A stretch of DNA of 64,000 bases from positions 697,499-761,498 of the forward strand of contig VXBA01000138.1 in NCBI GenBank assembly GCA_013399895.1. The letters are read 5' to 3'. Below are positions 15,101 to 26,400 of the stretch, one piece after another. The notes below the pieces were generated by a model. That model saw nothing but the letters and a program-made list of their open reading frames with translations. It did no database searches and was not told the origin of the DNA. This DNA is from Serilophus lunatus (taxonomy: Eukaryota; Chordata; Aves; Passeriformes; Eurylaimidae). Numbering within the stretch: the first letter of the stretch is position 1; every line of letters begins with the position of its first letter. A program made the position numbers and the translations under genes.

Positions 15101-17296
15101 ATGGACAAAAGGCACCCGTCGACCAGGACTTATAGTGAAGGCAATTAGAGTGAAAGCAGGGGAAACACAACAAAAGTAAGTGTAAGAAAAACAATAATAA
15201 TATAGCAGATGTTTGTCACACACGTTATCCCAGATAAAATACAAGCATCTGAGTCCCAGCAGTCACACCAACGGTGAATTTACCCATGCACAACTTCTGG
15301 CTTCCCCTCCCCTGTCCCTCAGATCAGACTGCATGATGTTCAAATGACTTAAAGAATTTCTCTGTTCTCAGGTCAGAAATAAATAGTGGGAAATGCTCTA
15401 GCTCACCAGTGCCACCAATATGAATTTAAGACACAGTAGCCCTGAGTTACAATTTTGTTGATACCTGGGAATAAAGGATAGAGAAGTTAGCATACATATC
15501 TAAGCAAGAATTCCAACAAGTTTTGCAAAGCAATTTCTCTACACAATTAGTGACAATAACCGATGACAATTTCCAACGTTTTTAGAATCAGATGACCTCA
15601 CTCCATAAGGACCATATGAAATTTCAATGAAACAACATACTATGTAAGATAAATACTGTTTCTAGCATAAGCTAATAAAATATTTGGATTCCTACTTGCA
15701 AAAAATATGCCAAATCTTAATTATTTGACTTTCAATACCTAGTTCATAGAGAAACTCAGCATCATCAGTCTTAAAAATACTTATTAGAAGAATCAGATAC
15801 AGAACTACACATCCTCTGGTTCTTTTAGATGTTCTTTTTTCCTCTGCTTATAGGTTTGAAACTGAATCACCAAGTCTGAGCAGCCTTGTTCTCCACATAT
15901 AGCAATGCTAACAACACTTTTGAAACTGCTTATTCATACAGAGAAATTTCAGCCAGAAGACAGAATAACAAAACTTGTAATTATTCCCACTGCTTTAATC
16001 CTCTGAGAAATTTTAACTGAGCAGTTTAATTAAGGTTAATGAGAAAAGCACGCCTTACCCTGTAATTGCGGCTCAGTCTTAGAAGGCAATTTTTCTTTGA
16101 TACATCCTCTTTCTTATCACCACCAGCTAAAACTAGTGTAGATTTCCTGTGGAACAATACTTACTGGAAGAGCTGCATCTCCTTGACATTGACACAAAAG
16201 ATAAATCAGACAACTTAGAGAGACAGTTCATAAGACAACTTGTGTGCATTGAGGGACAGAGGAGAGGTCATATTTTCTTAGGTTTAGCCCTCCTGAAAAC
16301 ATATTTTGGAGGTGTTTTCCTAACCTGGTACTTGGCACATGCTCTTGGGCATTAAAAAAAAAAGTAGCATTTCCTACCATTTGGCATTCACAATGCCAAA
16401 TGAGTACTGACCTGGCTCCCAAAGCAATTCAGAGCATAACATACAATGCAAATTAGAGAGCTCTTTAAATACAGATTTTGATACCTTTAGAAAAAAAGTA
16501 TGAAGGCTGTGAAAGGTTTGTGTCAGGTACAGTAATTTTTCTAACCAGAAAGCTCTTGTCCAATACAGTTGTGTCAATAACCTGGCACAAGCCAATTACC
16601 ACCAATGCACTACTCAAGAAATATTAGGAAATGGGTAACTGAGATGGGTTCTGTTCTGTGCAATCTGGGCACTGACAAGTTACTGCTGAGATACTTCATT
16701 AATACTTGAGAGGAGAATGAATGATTACTAGGTGATTCTAAAAGGAGGAACAAAGGACACTCAAGTAAATGTATTTTCTTCAAAGAAAAGAAGTTTGTAA
16801 ATTTCTATCTTTTTCATAAGACCAAACATGATCTATCTCAGAATTAGCAATTTTGGAAATTCAGCATTTAGAAAAGGTAGTAAATATAAAATGTTTTGAG
16901 TGGCCTTGTGCATTCTCAAGCATTCTAACAAACAATTGACAGTATTTTATCTCGATGTATCTTTACCTCCCAATGTTTGTAATCTTTACATACATTACAA
17001 ATCTTTCTTTGTTAGATTATCTAATGGCAAACACTCAAGATACAACATAACAGCATAAATTTAAAAAGCAGGTAACAAACAGACTATTATTAGCAATAAA
17101 ATACCAGATTCCAACATACCTTCCCATAAAAGACAGGATAAAGAACATGAGTTTCTAACATGGAGCTTACATGCTGTGTTTTCTTTCCAGAATGACATTC
17201 TGTTCCCAAAGCATTGACAACATTCACCTTCATCCATCACAAGAGAAGACATTTATGAGGTGTGAAGATCGCTTTCAGAGACAAAACAGAAAATGA
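2964..17296 (+). CDS. LIPC: Hepatic triacylglycerol lipase, exons 2-9 (5' end outside window)
   Basis: Secreted lipase that hydrolyses triglycerides and phospholipids of IDL, LDL and HDL at the liver cell surface (known of the family). Eight exons join in frame with GT/AG borders: 2964-3151, 4672-4851, 7235-7352, 9230-9463, 10849-11091, 14172-14292, 14957-15175 and 17191-17296, giving about 469 residues. Human LIPC is 499 residues, so only the signal-peptide exon is missing. Seen in order: HGWS oxyanion-hole loop, nucleophile in GYSLG, catalytic Asp in GLDPAGP, a Cys-bounded lid spanning exons 5/6, catalytic His in ERSVHLF, and a C-terminal PLAT domain. Two N-glycosylation sequons (FNAS, NKTY) match human positions. 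It is LIPC rather than LPL or LIPG because of stretches such as MGLSVGIKQP and VYHYQFKI, and because ADAM10 lies convergently downstream. No frameshift or internal stop was seen. Confidence 0.96.
3152..4671 (+). other. LIPC: LIPC intron 2
   Basis: GT/AG intron of 1520 bases (gtatga ... acag). AT-rich, with no recognisable repeat or gene. Confidence 0.9.
4672..4851 (+). CDS. LIPC: LIPC exon 3
   Basis: The acceptor is aatgtaacag and the donor is gag|gtaaga; 180 bases, phase 0 at both ends. It encodes VDGLLEGWIWKMAAAL through IADWLTLAHQHY and ends EFLEWLE. This is the characteristic lipase alpha/beta-hydrolase segment between the oxyanion loop and the nucleophile elbow. Confidence 0.95.
4852..7234 (+). 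other. LIPC: LIPC intron 3
   Basis: GT/AG intron of 2383 bases. It contains overlapping chance open frames near 5050-5585 with no family resemblance. I see nothing functional. Confidence 0.9.
7235..7352 (+). CDS. LIPC: LIPC exon 4 (nucleophile serine)
   Basis: The exon lies between tcttccag and g|gtaaaa; 118 bases. It is easy to miss because it gives no long open frame. It encodes ESIQFSRSNAHLIGYSLGAH and continues VSGFAGSYISG. GYSLG is the GxSxG nucleophile elbow with the catalytic serine. It ends with one base of a glycine codon that exon 5 completes. Confidence 0.95.
7353..9229 (+). other. LIPC: LIPC intron 4
   Basis: GT/AG intron of 1877 bases (gtaaaa ... gcag). No recognisable gene or repeat was seen. 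Confidence 0.9.
9230..9463 (+). CDS. LIPC: LIPC exon 5 (catalytic aspartate, start of lid)
   Basis: The acceptor is tttattgcag and the donor is g|gtaagg; 234 bases. It encodes GLDPAGPLFEG, whose Asp is the catalytic acid, then LSPDDANFVDAIHTF, MGLSVGIKQP, DFYPNGGTFQPGC and the first half of the lid (HILHVYNHIAQYGIT). Cys in FQPGC and Cys in exon 6 (TVKC) close the lid loop in this family. Confidence 0.96.
9464..10848 (+). other. LIPC: LIPC intron 5
   Basis: GT/AG intron of 1385 bases. The exon 5 reading frame stays open to 9663, but the splice site at 9463/9464 and the resumption of homology at 10849 show this is read-through of intron sequence. Confidence 0.9.
10849..11091 (+). CDS. LIPC: LIPC exon 6 (end of lid, catalytic histidine)
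   Basis: The acceptor is tttttcag and the donor is g|gtttgt; 243 bases. It encodes the end of the lid (ITQTVKC), then ERSVHLFIDSLLH, where the His after SV is the catalytic base. GLCLSCRKNRCNTLGY follows, a conserved disulfide pair, and then the linker RLF/QLFLKTRAHMPFK towards the PLAT domain. Confidence 0.96.
11092..14171 (+). other. LIPC: LIPC intron 6
   Basis: GT/AG intron of 3080 bases, the longest complete LIPC intron here. It is AT-rich apart from the GC-rich patch at about 11880-12240, listed separately. Confidence 0.9.
11880..12240. other. GC-rich, CpG-containing patch in LIPC intron 6
   Basis: About 360 bases of strongly GC-rich sequence with many CpGs (by eye roughly 15-20) inside an AT-rich intron. 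Long open frames occur on both strands, as expected when stop codons are rare in GC-rich DNA. None resembles a protein I know. It could be an intragenic CpG island, an orphan promoter or an old GC-rich insertion. Confidence 0.55.
14172..14292 (+). CDS. LIPC: LIPC exon 7 (PLAT domain start)
   Basis: The acceptor is tttctacag and the donor is ct|gtgagt; 121 bases. It encodes VYHYQFKIHIINEIQEKS, then DPTFTMSLTGTKEDAKNLHI. This is the first strand set of the C-terminal PLAT beta-sandwich, which in pancreatic-type lipases handles lipoprotein and surface binding. Confidence 0.95.
14293..14956 (+). other. LIPC: LIPC intron 7
   Basis: GT/AG intron of 664 bases (gtgagt ... tatag). A pyrimidine-rich tract near 14887-14912 lies shortly upstream of the acceptor. 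Nothing else was seen. Confidence 0.9.
14957..15175 (+). CDS. LIPC: LIPC exon 8 (PLAT domain core)
   Basis: The acceptor is ttttctatag and the donor is aa|gtaagt; 219 bases. It encodes GIAGNKTYSFLITLDTDIGD, LIMIKFKWEG, WENIWDTVQTIIPW and IRVKAGETQQ. NKT is a sequon matching the conserved human glycosylation site. The Trp-rich segment is typical of the lipid-binding face. Confidence 0.95.
15176..17190 (+). other. LIPC: LIPC intron 8
   Basis: GT/AG intron of 2015 bases. It contains the perfect hairpin at 16378-16402, listed separately. No gene was seen. Confidence 0.9.
16378..16402. repeat. Perfect 11-bp inverted repeat with 3-base loop
   Basis: Left arm catttggcatt, loop cac, right arm aatgccaaatg. 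The arms pair perfectly over 11 bases and the pairing does not extend further. It lies in LIPC intron 8. Confidence 0.9.
17191..17296 (+). CDS. LIPC: LIPC exon 9 (terminal coding exon)
   Basis: The acceptor is ttctttccag and the stop TGA is at 17294-17296. It encodes KMTFCSQSIDNIHLHPSQE followed by KTFMRCEDRFQRQNRK. The two Cys (TFCS and MRCE) match the terminal disulfide of LIPC. The tail after the last Cys is shorter and less lysine-rich than in human LIPC. Confidence 0.93.
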
Positions 17297-18800
17297 GCAA
17301 GAACACAAAAAGAGAACTATTCACCAAAATATCAAAATCTTATATGTCTAGTAAAATGGTTTAAAAATATACAGCTACATTAAATATCCTAGTAGTTTCA
17401 GGGGCAGTGAAGAAAATACATTGGAATATTTTGTGATGCAACGGAAAGCTGAAATATGCACTGTGTTCATCTATGAGTCTACTCTGAAAATTATCAATGA
17501 GCAACTTCAATGCAACAGTCAATTTTAAACTATATAAAGTTTGAAAAAAACCCTGCTCATCACAAATATAAGTATTACTATTTGAAAGAATCATTGCCAT
17601 AAGCCTTTGAAAAATTTCATTTTGATGGATTTAAGGGTGGGAAAAAAGGAGCCCAAAAAGGAGCCTCATTTTAAAATTAAATACTTTGAAACGTTACCAG
17701 AAAGTTACTGAGAGTTAAAACTTTCCTAAAATATTTCCTAATGAAGGGTGACTTAAAAGACTTCATAAAAGAAAATACTCTCAAATAGATAACAAAAGAT
17801 ATCTCAACACACAGAATGCTCGAGTTGCCATAACCATATGACAAGCCAAATAACTGTATAACCTAAAAATTCTATACTAAACTTTACTCTATTTGAAACT
17901 GCTTTGCTGTTTAACTATTTTAATTAAAGAATTGATTTAAATTACTAGCAGTTTAATAATTCTATTGATGCCTAGTATACTATAAAAAAAATCTAGCACA
18001 GTTAAGTTCAGCTAATTTCTGTATTTAAATAACATTCAGGGAATGTGTGAGATTTTTAGATTCAAAATCACTGTATACCAGATTTCAGCATGACTTGAAA
18101 CTTCCAGAACAAATGAAAGTGGTAAAATTCTCAACCAGCTTCACAGCATATAAACAAACTTCAAAAAGTCAAACACAGACAATTCCTTTGTTTCCTATAT
18201 CAGAATACAAACTACAAAAAGAAATATTATTGTCTCAGATTGGCTTTATTCTCTGGTTAGTATATACTGAAATAGAAATCAATGTGTATGTATTTTGTTT
18301 GTCACTTTGTAATGCTAAGCACAAGATTCATTAAAAATTGTGTTTCTACAACTCTGCATTTTGAATACACTTTGTGTTAAATATTCTCTAAAAGGTAAAA
18401 AAAAGTGCAAGAAAATGCTGAGCCCTGAAGCAAAGCATATTTTTCATACCCAGATATTGTAGGGAATTTTGAAGCAAAATATAGAAATGTTATCAGGATT
18501 AAAGCAAGATTTATTTAGAAACCATGACAAATGGCCAAGTTGAGCAGAGTGGGCAATCCTGCAAGCAATGAGCAGTCATCAAGTGTTGAGTGCAGGCATC
18601 TCTGCCAACCATTCAGAATATTAACCTCTTTCACAAGCTGTTGTCCTTCCTGAGGTGTAAATTTCAGTAGCTGTTTCAATATTTAAAATGGCCACTGGGA
18701 GTAGCATCTCGATTAGGATATTTAAAGATTTAGATACACATTACATACAAAGTAATCTTTAGAACCTCAATAAAAACACATCTGTGCTTTGAAAGATTTT
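17297..18800 (+). other. LIPC: Candidate LIPC 3' untranslated region
   Basis: AT-rich sequence directly after the LIPC stop. Its extent cannot be fixed from sequence alone. Candidate poly(A) hexamers are ATTAAA at 17379-17384 and AATAAA at 18769-18774. I favour the latter because a T/G-rich stretch follows it. Confidence 0.35.
18769..18774 (+). terminator. LIPC: Candidate LIPC poly(A) signal AATAAA
   Basis: A canonical hexamer about 1.5 kb after the stop. A T/G-rich stretch (about 18780-18830) follows and could be the downstream element. Earlier variant hexamers are present, so usage is uncertain. Confidence 0.3.
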
Positions 18801-21199
18801 GTTTGATAAAGCAAATTGTTTTTTTAAGCACAAAAGTATTTCAATCTTCTATGTCAAAAATTACAACAATTAATTCCATGCTTCAGGCTGCTACTCTAAA
18901 CATCTAAATTTTGCAACATAATTATTTTATTAAAGCTCTGTAGTATGTTCTGATTGTTTAAAAATCAATCATTTAAATACAATAGCCAAGTCAAATCAGG
19001 ATCATACACAGAAGAAGGAAATTTCAGTCATAAGTATCCCTGAGAGAGTTAGGGAAGCACCAAGCATTTGGGTTGATTTATTGCTTACATTTGTAGTAGT
19101 TATAATCCACTGGCGACACTTGATTGCTAGAGACCCAGTGACAGCATTTTTAGGGGCACCAAGTTAAAATGGACTGTCTCCAGAAGAATGACAGGCAACG
19201 AACAAATGACAATGTGGCCATTTTAGTTTTCCAAAGCAGAATGAAAAATGAGACAGAGAGAAGAGAGAAGTATGTGTGGCTAACAAAATCATGCATCTCT
19301 CTGGATTGTTTCTAGAATTCAATTGCTGCTTCTGCAAAAAGCTAAAGATCTGCCACTTTCAGTTCTTATGTTTCAGGGGTTTCTTGTTCATAAAATACTC
19401 ATCTATTTAGAGAATAGTTTAAATACTGTAACTGGAATTGCATCTACATCAGTTATCACCAACTTCCTAAGCTATCAACTTTGAAAGTTTCCTGAACCAA
19501 TCCCTATCCCTAAGCCTGAAAAAAGCTTTTCTCACAAGATATTGAAGGATGACAGAGCAAGAGACAAAGGCTAAAAAAGAACTGGGCTCTACTTCTTCTC
19601 CAGTGAAGAAACTACAAAGCTGGTGTTTTGATATACCCAGAAAGAAAAAGAACTACAGATGGCAAGAGTGTTTAATGAAATTTCTATTCATATTCACAGA
19701 GCCTGTCAACTCGTCTTCTTCCTGTAGTTACACATCCTAACACTCTCAGAAAAACTTCAGACATCCAAAAAAAAAAAAAAGCCCAAGTTGCAACAGTCTC
19801 AAAATGCCTGAACATAATATTGAAGTCATATTTACAATGTCAAGTGCCTTACTTTGTGCTCTATGGAATTATTCCTGTCTTACTCAAAACAACTGACTTG
19901 AGACCTTGGAAACCACCAAGTGCCTCCTCCTGTCAAGAGCTTGCATAGCTCAGATCAACATAATGGCTGCAGCCCAGTATTCAGAAGGAAAAATCTCTTC
20001 CTTTTTGGGTTTTTTCCTCAAATAAATATTGGAACATCAACTGAAAGGCAAACTGTACCTATGACTTAGTCTGTATGGTATTAATAAATTTTCATAGCTT
20101 AAGAGGAATTTGATGGCTTTCTCACACTCACACCATTCTGTTGCATATGCTTCTACACCAGAGGGAAATGTATACATTTAATGACCAAAACATTAAGAAA
20201 TGCAAGATGAATAAATGAATTACAACTAACAAATGAGTTACAACTAAGGATTACGAGGGCAGACATTAGTTAGAAAAATTGCAGTTAGTTATGTACTCAT
20301 TTGTTTCACATATATTTTAAAATGTATGTAAAATTAGTATTTTAGATGCTCTGGAGTTATTTCCACCCCTCCGGTTTGCGTTCCAAAGGAGATTTCAGCA
20401 TAACCACCACCAAATCTATGAGGCATCTGTCATATGGATTTGCAGAGGGCTCTGCTCCATGTTATTTTCTTTTAATGCCTTTTGCACAGACAGAGCTTTT
20501 TAGCTACAAGGAGAAGCATTTCTATAAAAAAAAGTCATGTGGGGTGGTGGTGGTGGGGAAGCACTGTGAGGAAGGAACCCTGAATATGCTTTGATAACAT
20601 CAAACTGTACACAGTTAGAGAAACAGATGTCTAAGCAGGTCACTCTCAACAAACAGCCCTAAGAACGAAAATCACCGGCAGCGCCCGGCTTTAAAAGCAG
20701 TCTTATCTCTTAAATCAACCATGCAACACACACAATAACAAAGACATCCAGCTAAATAGTTTTAAAGCACCTTGCAAAAAGCATATTTGCTCCTTCTATA
20801 AGTCTTGCCCATCAGCTGTGTATTCAGTGTTGCATATGAATTCCAATATTCCTCTCCATATTTATTTCCAAAGGTATCATTCAGTAGCTATGGTGCCAAG
20901 GCCTGAATATCCCACCAACTAATTTTCATTTTAAAGGCAAGAACAGGAAAAGCTTTATTCCTGTGATAGTTTAAGAAATTTACAGTTAATTATAAGGTTT
21001 TTCCTTAAACAGGTTAATACAAACATATTAATTCTTACATGTAACTGCATGAAGTTAAAGTTGAGGAGCACCTCAATAGGGATAATACAAAATTACTTTA
21101 TGGCATGAGAGCTCCCTTCCAGTGAAAGCCAAAAATCAACTAGAAGCAGAATCTGTGTATCATTTTTGCTTTCAAGCTTCAACAAGTAAATGGATTTTC
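18801..21199. other. Intergenic region between convergent LIPC and ADAM10
   Basis: About 2.4 kb of AT-rich sequence with no gene-like open frame longer than about 80 codons and no recognised element. On the - strand, AATAAA complements at 20954-20959 and near 20864 could serve a longer ADAM10 transcript. Confidence 0.5.
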
Positions 21200-23375
21200 A
21201 GAAGATGTTTTCATCAAGTCTATTTATTAATGCATTTCAAGTTTCAAAAAACCTTACATATCTTTGCACAATACTTTATTTTTTGCATTTTTTAGTAAAA
21301 ATTTCCAAAGTGAACAAAAAAGATACTGTATAAAACACAGTGGACATGAAATCAACAGTAGTATTTCCTTTTCATTGTCTTGAACTTTCTTTCGGTTTTT
21401 ACCACATCTTGACTTGCAGTGGAGAGTTCAGTGCACATTTCTGTTTTCAGAAAACATTTAACTTAGACTCAAAATAAAATAGGGCAGCATTTGTCTGCCA
21501 AAATCCTACCACAGGATAACATTACAGGCAAAAAATTTACATGTTCCAAAGTCTACCACACTCAAGAAGTTACTAAGAACTCTTGCTGAATAAAAGTCAC
21601 CATTTTAGAAATGCAAACCCACTTCCAATCTTTGCACAGTCTTAAAACAAATGTATTTAAAATGACTTAAAAGCAACTACATACACTCCTAACTAGTTAA
21701 GATCATTTAGAATTATTTATATAGTCTATTGGACTTGGGGTTCCATGTACAAAATTTGTCTCTAAACCATGTACAAAAAGCTGTATTTTGAAAAAGTTAC
21801 CACATACTGTACAAGTTTACAAGGAAGAGATCCCATTATATTCTGTAACATTTTTGGCCTTGCTGGCTTGCGTCACATTATGAGAATGATTGTGTAAACC
21901 TTATACTCTTAAATAACAGAACAAACCAAAAAAACCAAAACAAAACAAAAAAAAGGAAGCCTGTCCAACCCTTAGTAAATTTTCTCCTAAGCAAAGCCAG
22001 GAAAATTATAGCCATTTGCATCTCTAATTAACTCGGTGCTTTTGGAAAACAAGCAATAAATACATCACAAGCTTAAACATTTTGTAATGCCCCCTTTCAT
22101 CTCCTGCATAGCAGTAAGCACCTTAAGACATCTTTTGTTTCATCCTCAAAAATGCCAATTATTTACATTCGTAATAAAAACTCTGGAATGGGACATTGTG
22201 CTGTTGAACTTCACTACTGGTATAAAATATGGGATAATTGGTAGTCCTACCTACAATTTTGACTGCCACAATAGCCAGGCAAATCGCTCTCTATTTTAGT
22301 GGTTATCAATCAACAGTATCATGCTCAAAAGTTATCCCAATACCTGATAAATTAAAAAAGAAAATAAAAAAGTACAGCTTTTCACCTCTTAGAACTTAAT
22401 TACCATACTGTAAGAGTATCTGAACAACCCAAATAAAGTGGTTGCAATTTTTAAAACAAGTTGAATAACAGGCAGAATTTTCTAATAAAGCATGGACATT
22501 TTTCATCTAACTATTCATTTTTAACTGAATAATCAGACAAATTAAAAACATTTATGCTGAGCTATGAGAAAGACACTTACATATAACATTTCTGAAACAT
22601 TCTGACACTTACAAATTTTTCAGAACACCTGTTACATCTCTACAAGACCATCCAATCTTGTTTGCTGTGTCTTAGCAGCTGTTGGATAAAGATGAAATGA
22701 GCTTGAAACAACTTTGATAATGATAAAAAAGGAGTGACTGGATTCAAAATTGCTGTGTAAAGCATCACAGGATCCTTGATCACTACACACCATCATCCTC
22801 TGTTATCCTGAGTATGTCAATTAAACAGTAATTTCTTCATTAATAGCGGAAAAGTTTTATAATACAAAGAAACATCCATATTGCAATTCTCTTGTTTACA
22901 ATTGCACACAAGTACGGGTGTACGTTAGAAATACATGTCTGCATATAACAATGTATATACATTGACAAGTGATGTCTCCAATGCTGAGGTGGTCTAGCTT
23001 CCTAGCCTTGTCTGGCAGTTGAAAAATATATTTTTTTTTCTCAATTCTTTAGTAAAAGTTTTACTACAGCCATATTTGCCTGCAAGTGAAGAAAATGCAG
23101 CAATGAAGAGCACAGAAGGGGGAAAGAATCATGATATGCTAGGCCTTTGTGCCACTAAATTAAAAATACGCAAGAAAAACACTTTTCTTCTTTTTGAGCT
23201 GGAAGATTCGCTCATTAAAAATTAACCACTTCCACTTGTTTTGAGGGCATATCATGCTTTTGTTTTTCCTCTTCAATTTTTAAGAGTTAGACTGGGGACA
23301 ATGACTTATTAGGTTTTCTTTGGAGCGAGTTTTCCCATTGTAGGCACTAGGAAGATCCAAGGCAAAAAGCTGCAG
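21200..23375 (-). other. ADAM10: Probable ADAM10 3' untranslated region
   Basis: The sequence just after the ADAM10 stop (reading leftwards) is AT-rich and lacks coding potential. The first strong poly(A) hexamers on the - strand are about 2.1 kb downstream. The human ADAM10 mRNA also has a long 3' UTR (known). The exact end is inferred. Confidence 0.5.
21275..21280 (-). terminator. ADAM10: Candidate ADAM10 poly(A) signal
   Basis: The plus strand reads tttatt, i.e. AATAAA on the gene strand, about 2.1 kb past the stop. A second hexamer lies at 21223-21228. One or both may define the main 3' end. Confidence 0.4.
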
Positions 23376-23470
23376 TCAACGTCTCATATGTCCCATCTGG
23401 TAACTCTCTCGGGGCCTTTGCCGCTGTGGTGGCTGAGTGGTTTGTGGTGGTCTCCTCCTTTTTAAAGTGC
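23376..23470 (-). CDS. ADAM10: ADAM10 exon 16 (cytoplasmic tail end, stop)
   Basis: The stop TGA is at 23376-23378 on the - strand and the acceptor cacag sits at 23471 onward. It encodes GTLKRRRPPQTTQPPQRQ followed by RPRESYQMGHMRR. The arginine cluster matches the ER-retention-type signal and the proline stretch matches the SH3-ligand region described for mammalian ADAM10. Confidence 0.96.
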
Positions 23471-26400
23471 CTGTGTCAAAGAAAGGTACCCATTATTTAA
23501 ATTAATTCTAAAAAAATCCCACTCCAGAGGAGTTGCCCTGGCCATGCAAACTAAACACACCTTTTTTTTTTTTACGAAAGGCTTCAGATTTAGACCTATA
23601 CAATTTTAAATGGATGATTAACTGCACGGAGTACTTACAGAATACATTTCAGTAGCTCAACAGCAGTTCTCTTAAAAGACCAATTCTTCCAAAATGTAGC
23701 AAGGAATAGGAAGCAAAAGGAACTCTGACTCAGAAACTAAGACTTCAAAGCTTCCTTTTGATATGCATATTGTGTTACAGAAATATAAGACAAGTATTAG
23801 ATTTTTATGAATTGTTTTGCTGCCATCAACTCCATTTGCAGTTTCACAGTACCAGACCAAGAACTGTACGTTGGGACACCAGCAATTTCCCTTTAGAACA
23901 AAATAGTCGAGGATAAAACATTTCTCTGTAAATTTAATTATCCAGTGTACTCACCTGGAAGTGGTTTATGAGGAGGCAACTTTGGATTACTGCTTGGAGT
24001 GTGAACACTGCATATCTTAATGAAACCAGCCATTAACATGATCAATGCAATTCCCATAAGCAACACTGCCCACCAATAAGCCTAAAAGAACCAAAAAAAA
24101 TGGTTTTGTAGGGGCTGGCACACATGCACAAGAGACACAGGACACTGAAGATGGATTTCTTCTGCGTTTTAGAAAAGCTTTTTGATGGCTTTTGAGACTT
24201 CACCAAGAATATGTGACCTAACATTTTAAAGAAATACATCCCCAAAGTTCTTACAGAAAAGCCAAAATACTTCAGATCCATTCCAGTAGCAGAAGAGTAT
24301 TTCTCAGACGATACACTACAGCAGAACTATATAAGCCTAAAACAATCAACAGCTTACACAAAATTGTCTGTGCAGCTCTTCCAGTCTATGATTAGGCAAG
24401 TGTCATCCAGCACAATAAAAATAATGAATGCTAAAGATCAAAATATTTAATTCCTTAAAAGAAATCAGAGCATTCAAATACGAAGAGTTAAAACAAGAAA
24501 AACAGTAAATTAAAAATGTGAGCATTAACACCAAAATGGACAGTGGAACGAAAAGAGGTACTGACACAAAATATTTACTTGATTATTTGTTTGTCTATCA
24601 AACTTATTTGCTGCACTGAGGGCTTACAGAAAAACTAGTAAGGACTAATTATACTTTGGAAAATGCTGAAGCACTGTGTAAATACAACAACACTTGTTTA
24701 TCAAGATTCACAATTAACAAGAAAATTTTACATTGGACTTGTAATATAAAAAAAATACACTTACCACAATCCATTCTGCAATATTTTCATATAGTTCTGG
24801 ATTAAAAATTGCTTTCTTTAACCTAGCTAGAGGGCCATCAGCATCTACTAGCCGACACCTCATGAACACATCACAGTAGCCTTTGAAATCATTACAGGGA
24901 GATCCAGGTTGCAAAGTAATAGTTTCAAGATGAAAGTAATTCTCCCATTGGTTGGAGCCTGTGCTTGCACAAGTAGCTGGGTCCACTGAAAAGTGAATAC
25001 AAATGAATCAGTTATTGTGTTAAAACATCTGTGCATGAATACCCACCCTGGTGTTCAAAAGGCTTTTCTATTCATCTGTAAAAATGTAAAATACATTGTT
25101 TATTTCCTGCAGGATACAACGCAGTGGCTATCTAAAACAAAGTATGAACAAGATCACAGTATGCTCTCAAATACAAACCACGAGAAGGTTCCTCAGACAC
25201 CCACTGCTCTATTTGTGTTTACAATTCACACAAATCTTACTTTTTCTCATGCAGCAGACATGACACAGTTCTCTATCGTCCTTGCCATCTGAACTAGCAC
25301 ATGTACATTCCTCCAAGCCATGCTTCTCACAGATAGAGCCAGCACATTGCTGTGTGAGACAAAAGCACAAGAACATGAAAATCAATTTCCCTTTTACGCA
25401 CACTGACATTAGGAAGGATATTAATTTTTAATATCTGAGATCCTAATTGTATGTCTACAGATGCTTATCAATAAAAGCAATTGCTTCAGCTTCTTCTAGA
25501 GTTTATAAAAAAATCATTACAGTTATTCAGCTTCAATGTTTTGGCATATTTGATAATTTTTTAAAAGGTGATTTATCCTTTTTTATTTTTTAACACAATA
25601 TCTTCTTTTATGGTCTCAGAGTACCCCGCAAAACACTCACAGCACTACAATTCACACTGAAACACAACTACCTAAGACTGCAGTTAGAAAGATAAATCAA
25701 ACATGTCTTCATAAATATTTTCTCTCAGAAAATAATAAAAATTAATGGCAGAAAATATTCTGGTTTTAAGATCCTTCAAACTCAAATAAAATTTCAGTAT
25801 ATTTATAATCTTGCTTCAAAATCATTAATTATATAAAAACATTCTGTCTATCTTTAAGATGACTATAATTTAGCTGGAAAAAATATTACAAAAAAAATAT
25901 TTGCTTAAAAACCCATACTGTGGAAAACAGATTTACAGAAACACAAATTAGAGCTCTTTAAGAGGATGGTTTTTGCTTGTTTCTGCTTCCAAGTAAACAC
26001 AGATTAATAAGAGTCTTGCCATCAATATTTCACAGCAACTGCCATGAACTCTTTAACCCAGGAAACTAATGGCAGCTCAGAATAACTGTATATTGTCTGC
26101 ACATCAGTGCTACATTTTTAGAGGAACTGTGTATTTTCAATAAAACAAAATTAACCTGTATTGATAGTATATCTAATTTTCTAAGGTAACAAAATTACTT
26201 GACCAAGACTGAAGAAAAATGAAAACATGAAAACAAAAAACATTTTCATAATCCTAATTTTTAGAAAAAACTTGAAATGGAACTTTATCAAATAGTACAG
26301 CTACCTTGGTATTTGTTACCTATGTCTTAATATTTGGTGTACTTTCATAGTCATTTTGATTGAAACCAATACCTCAAACACTGATATTGAAAAAGAGACT

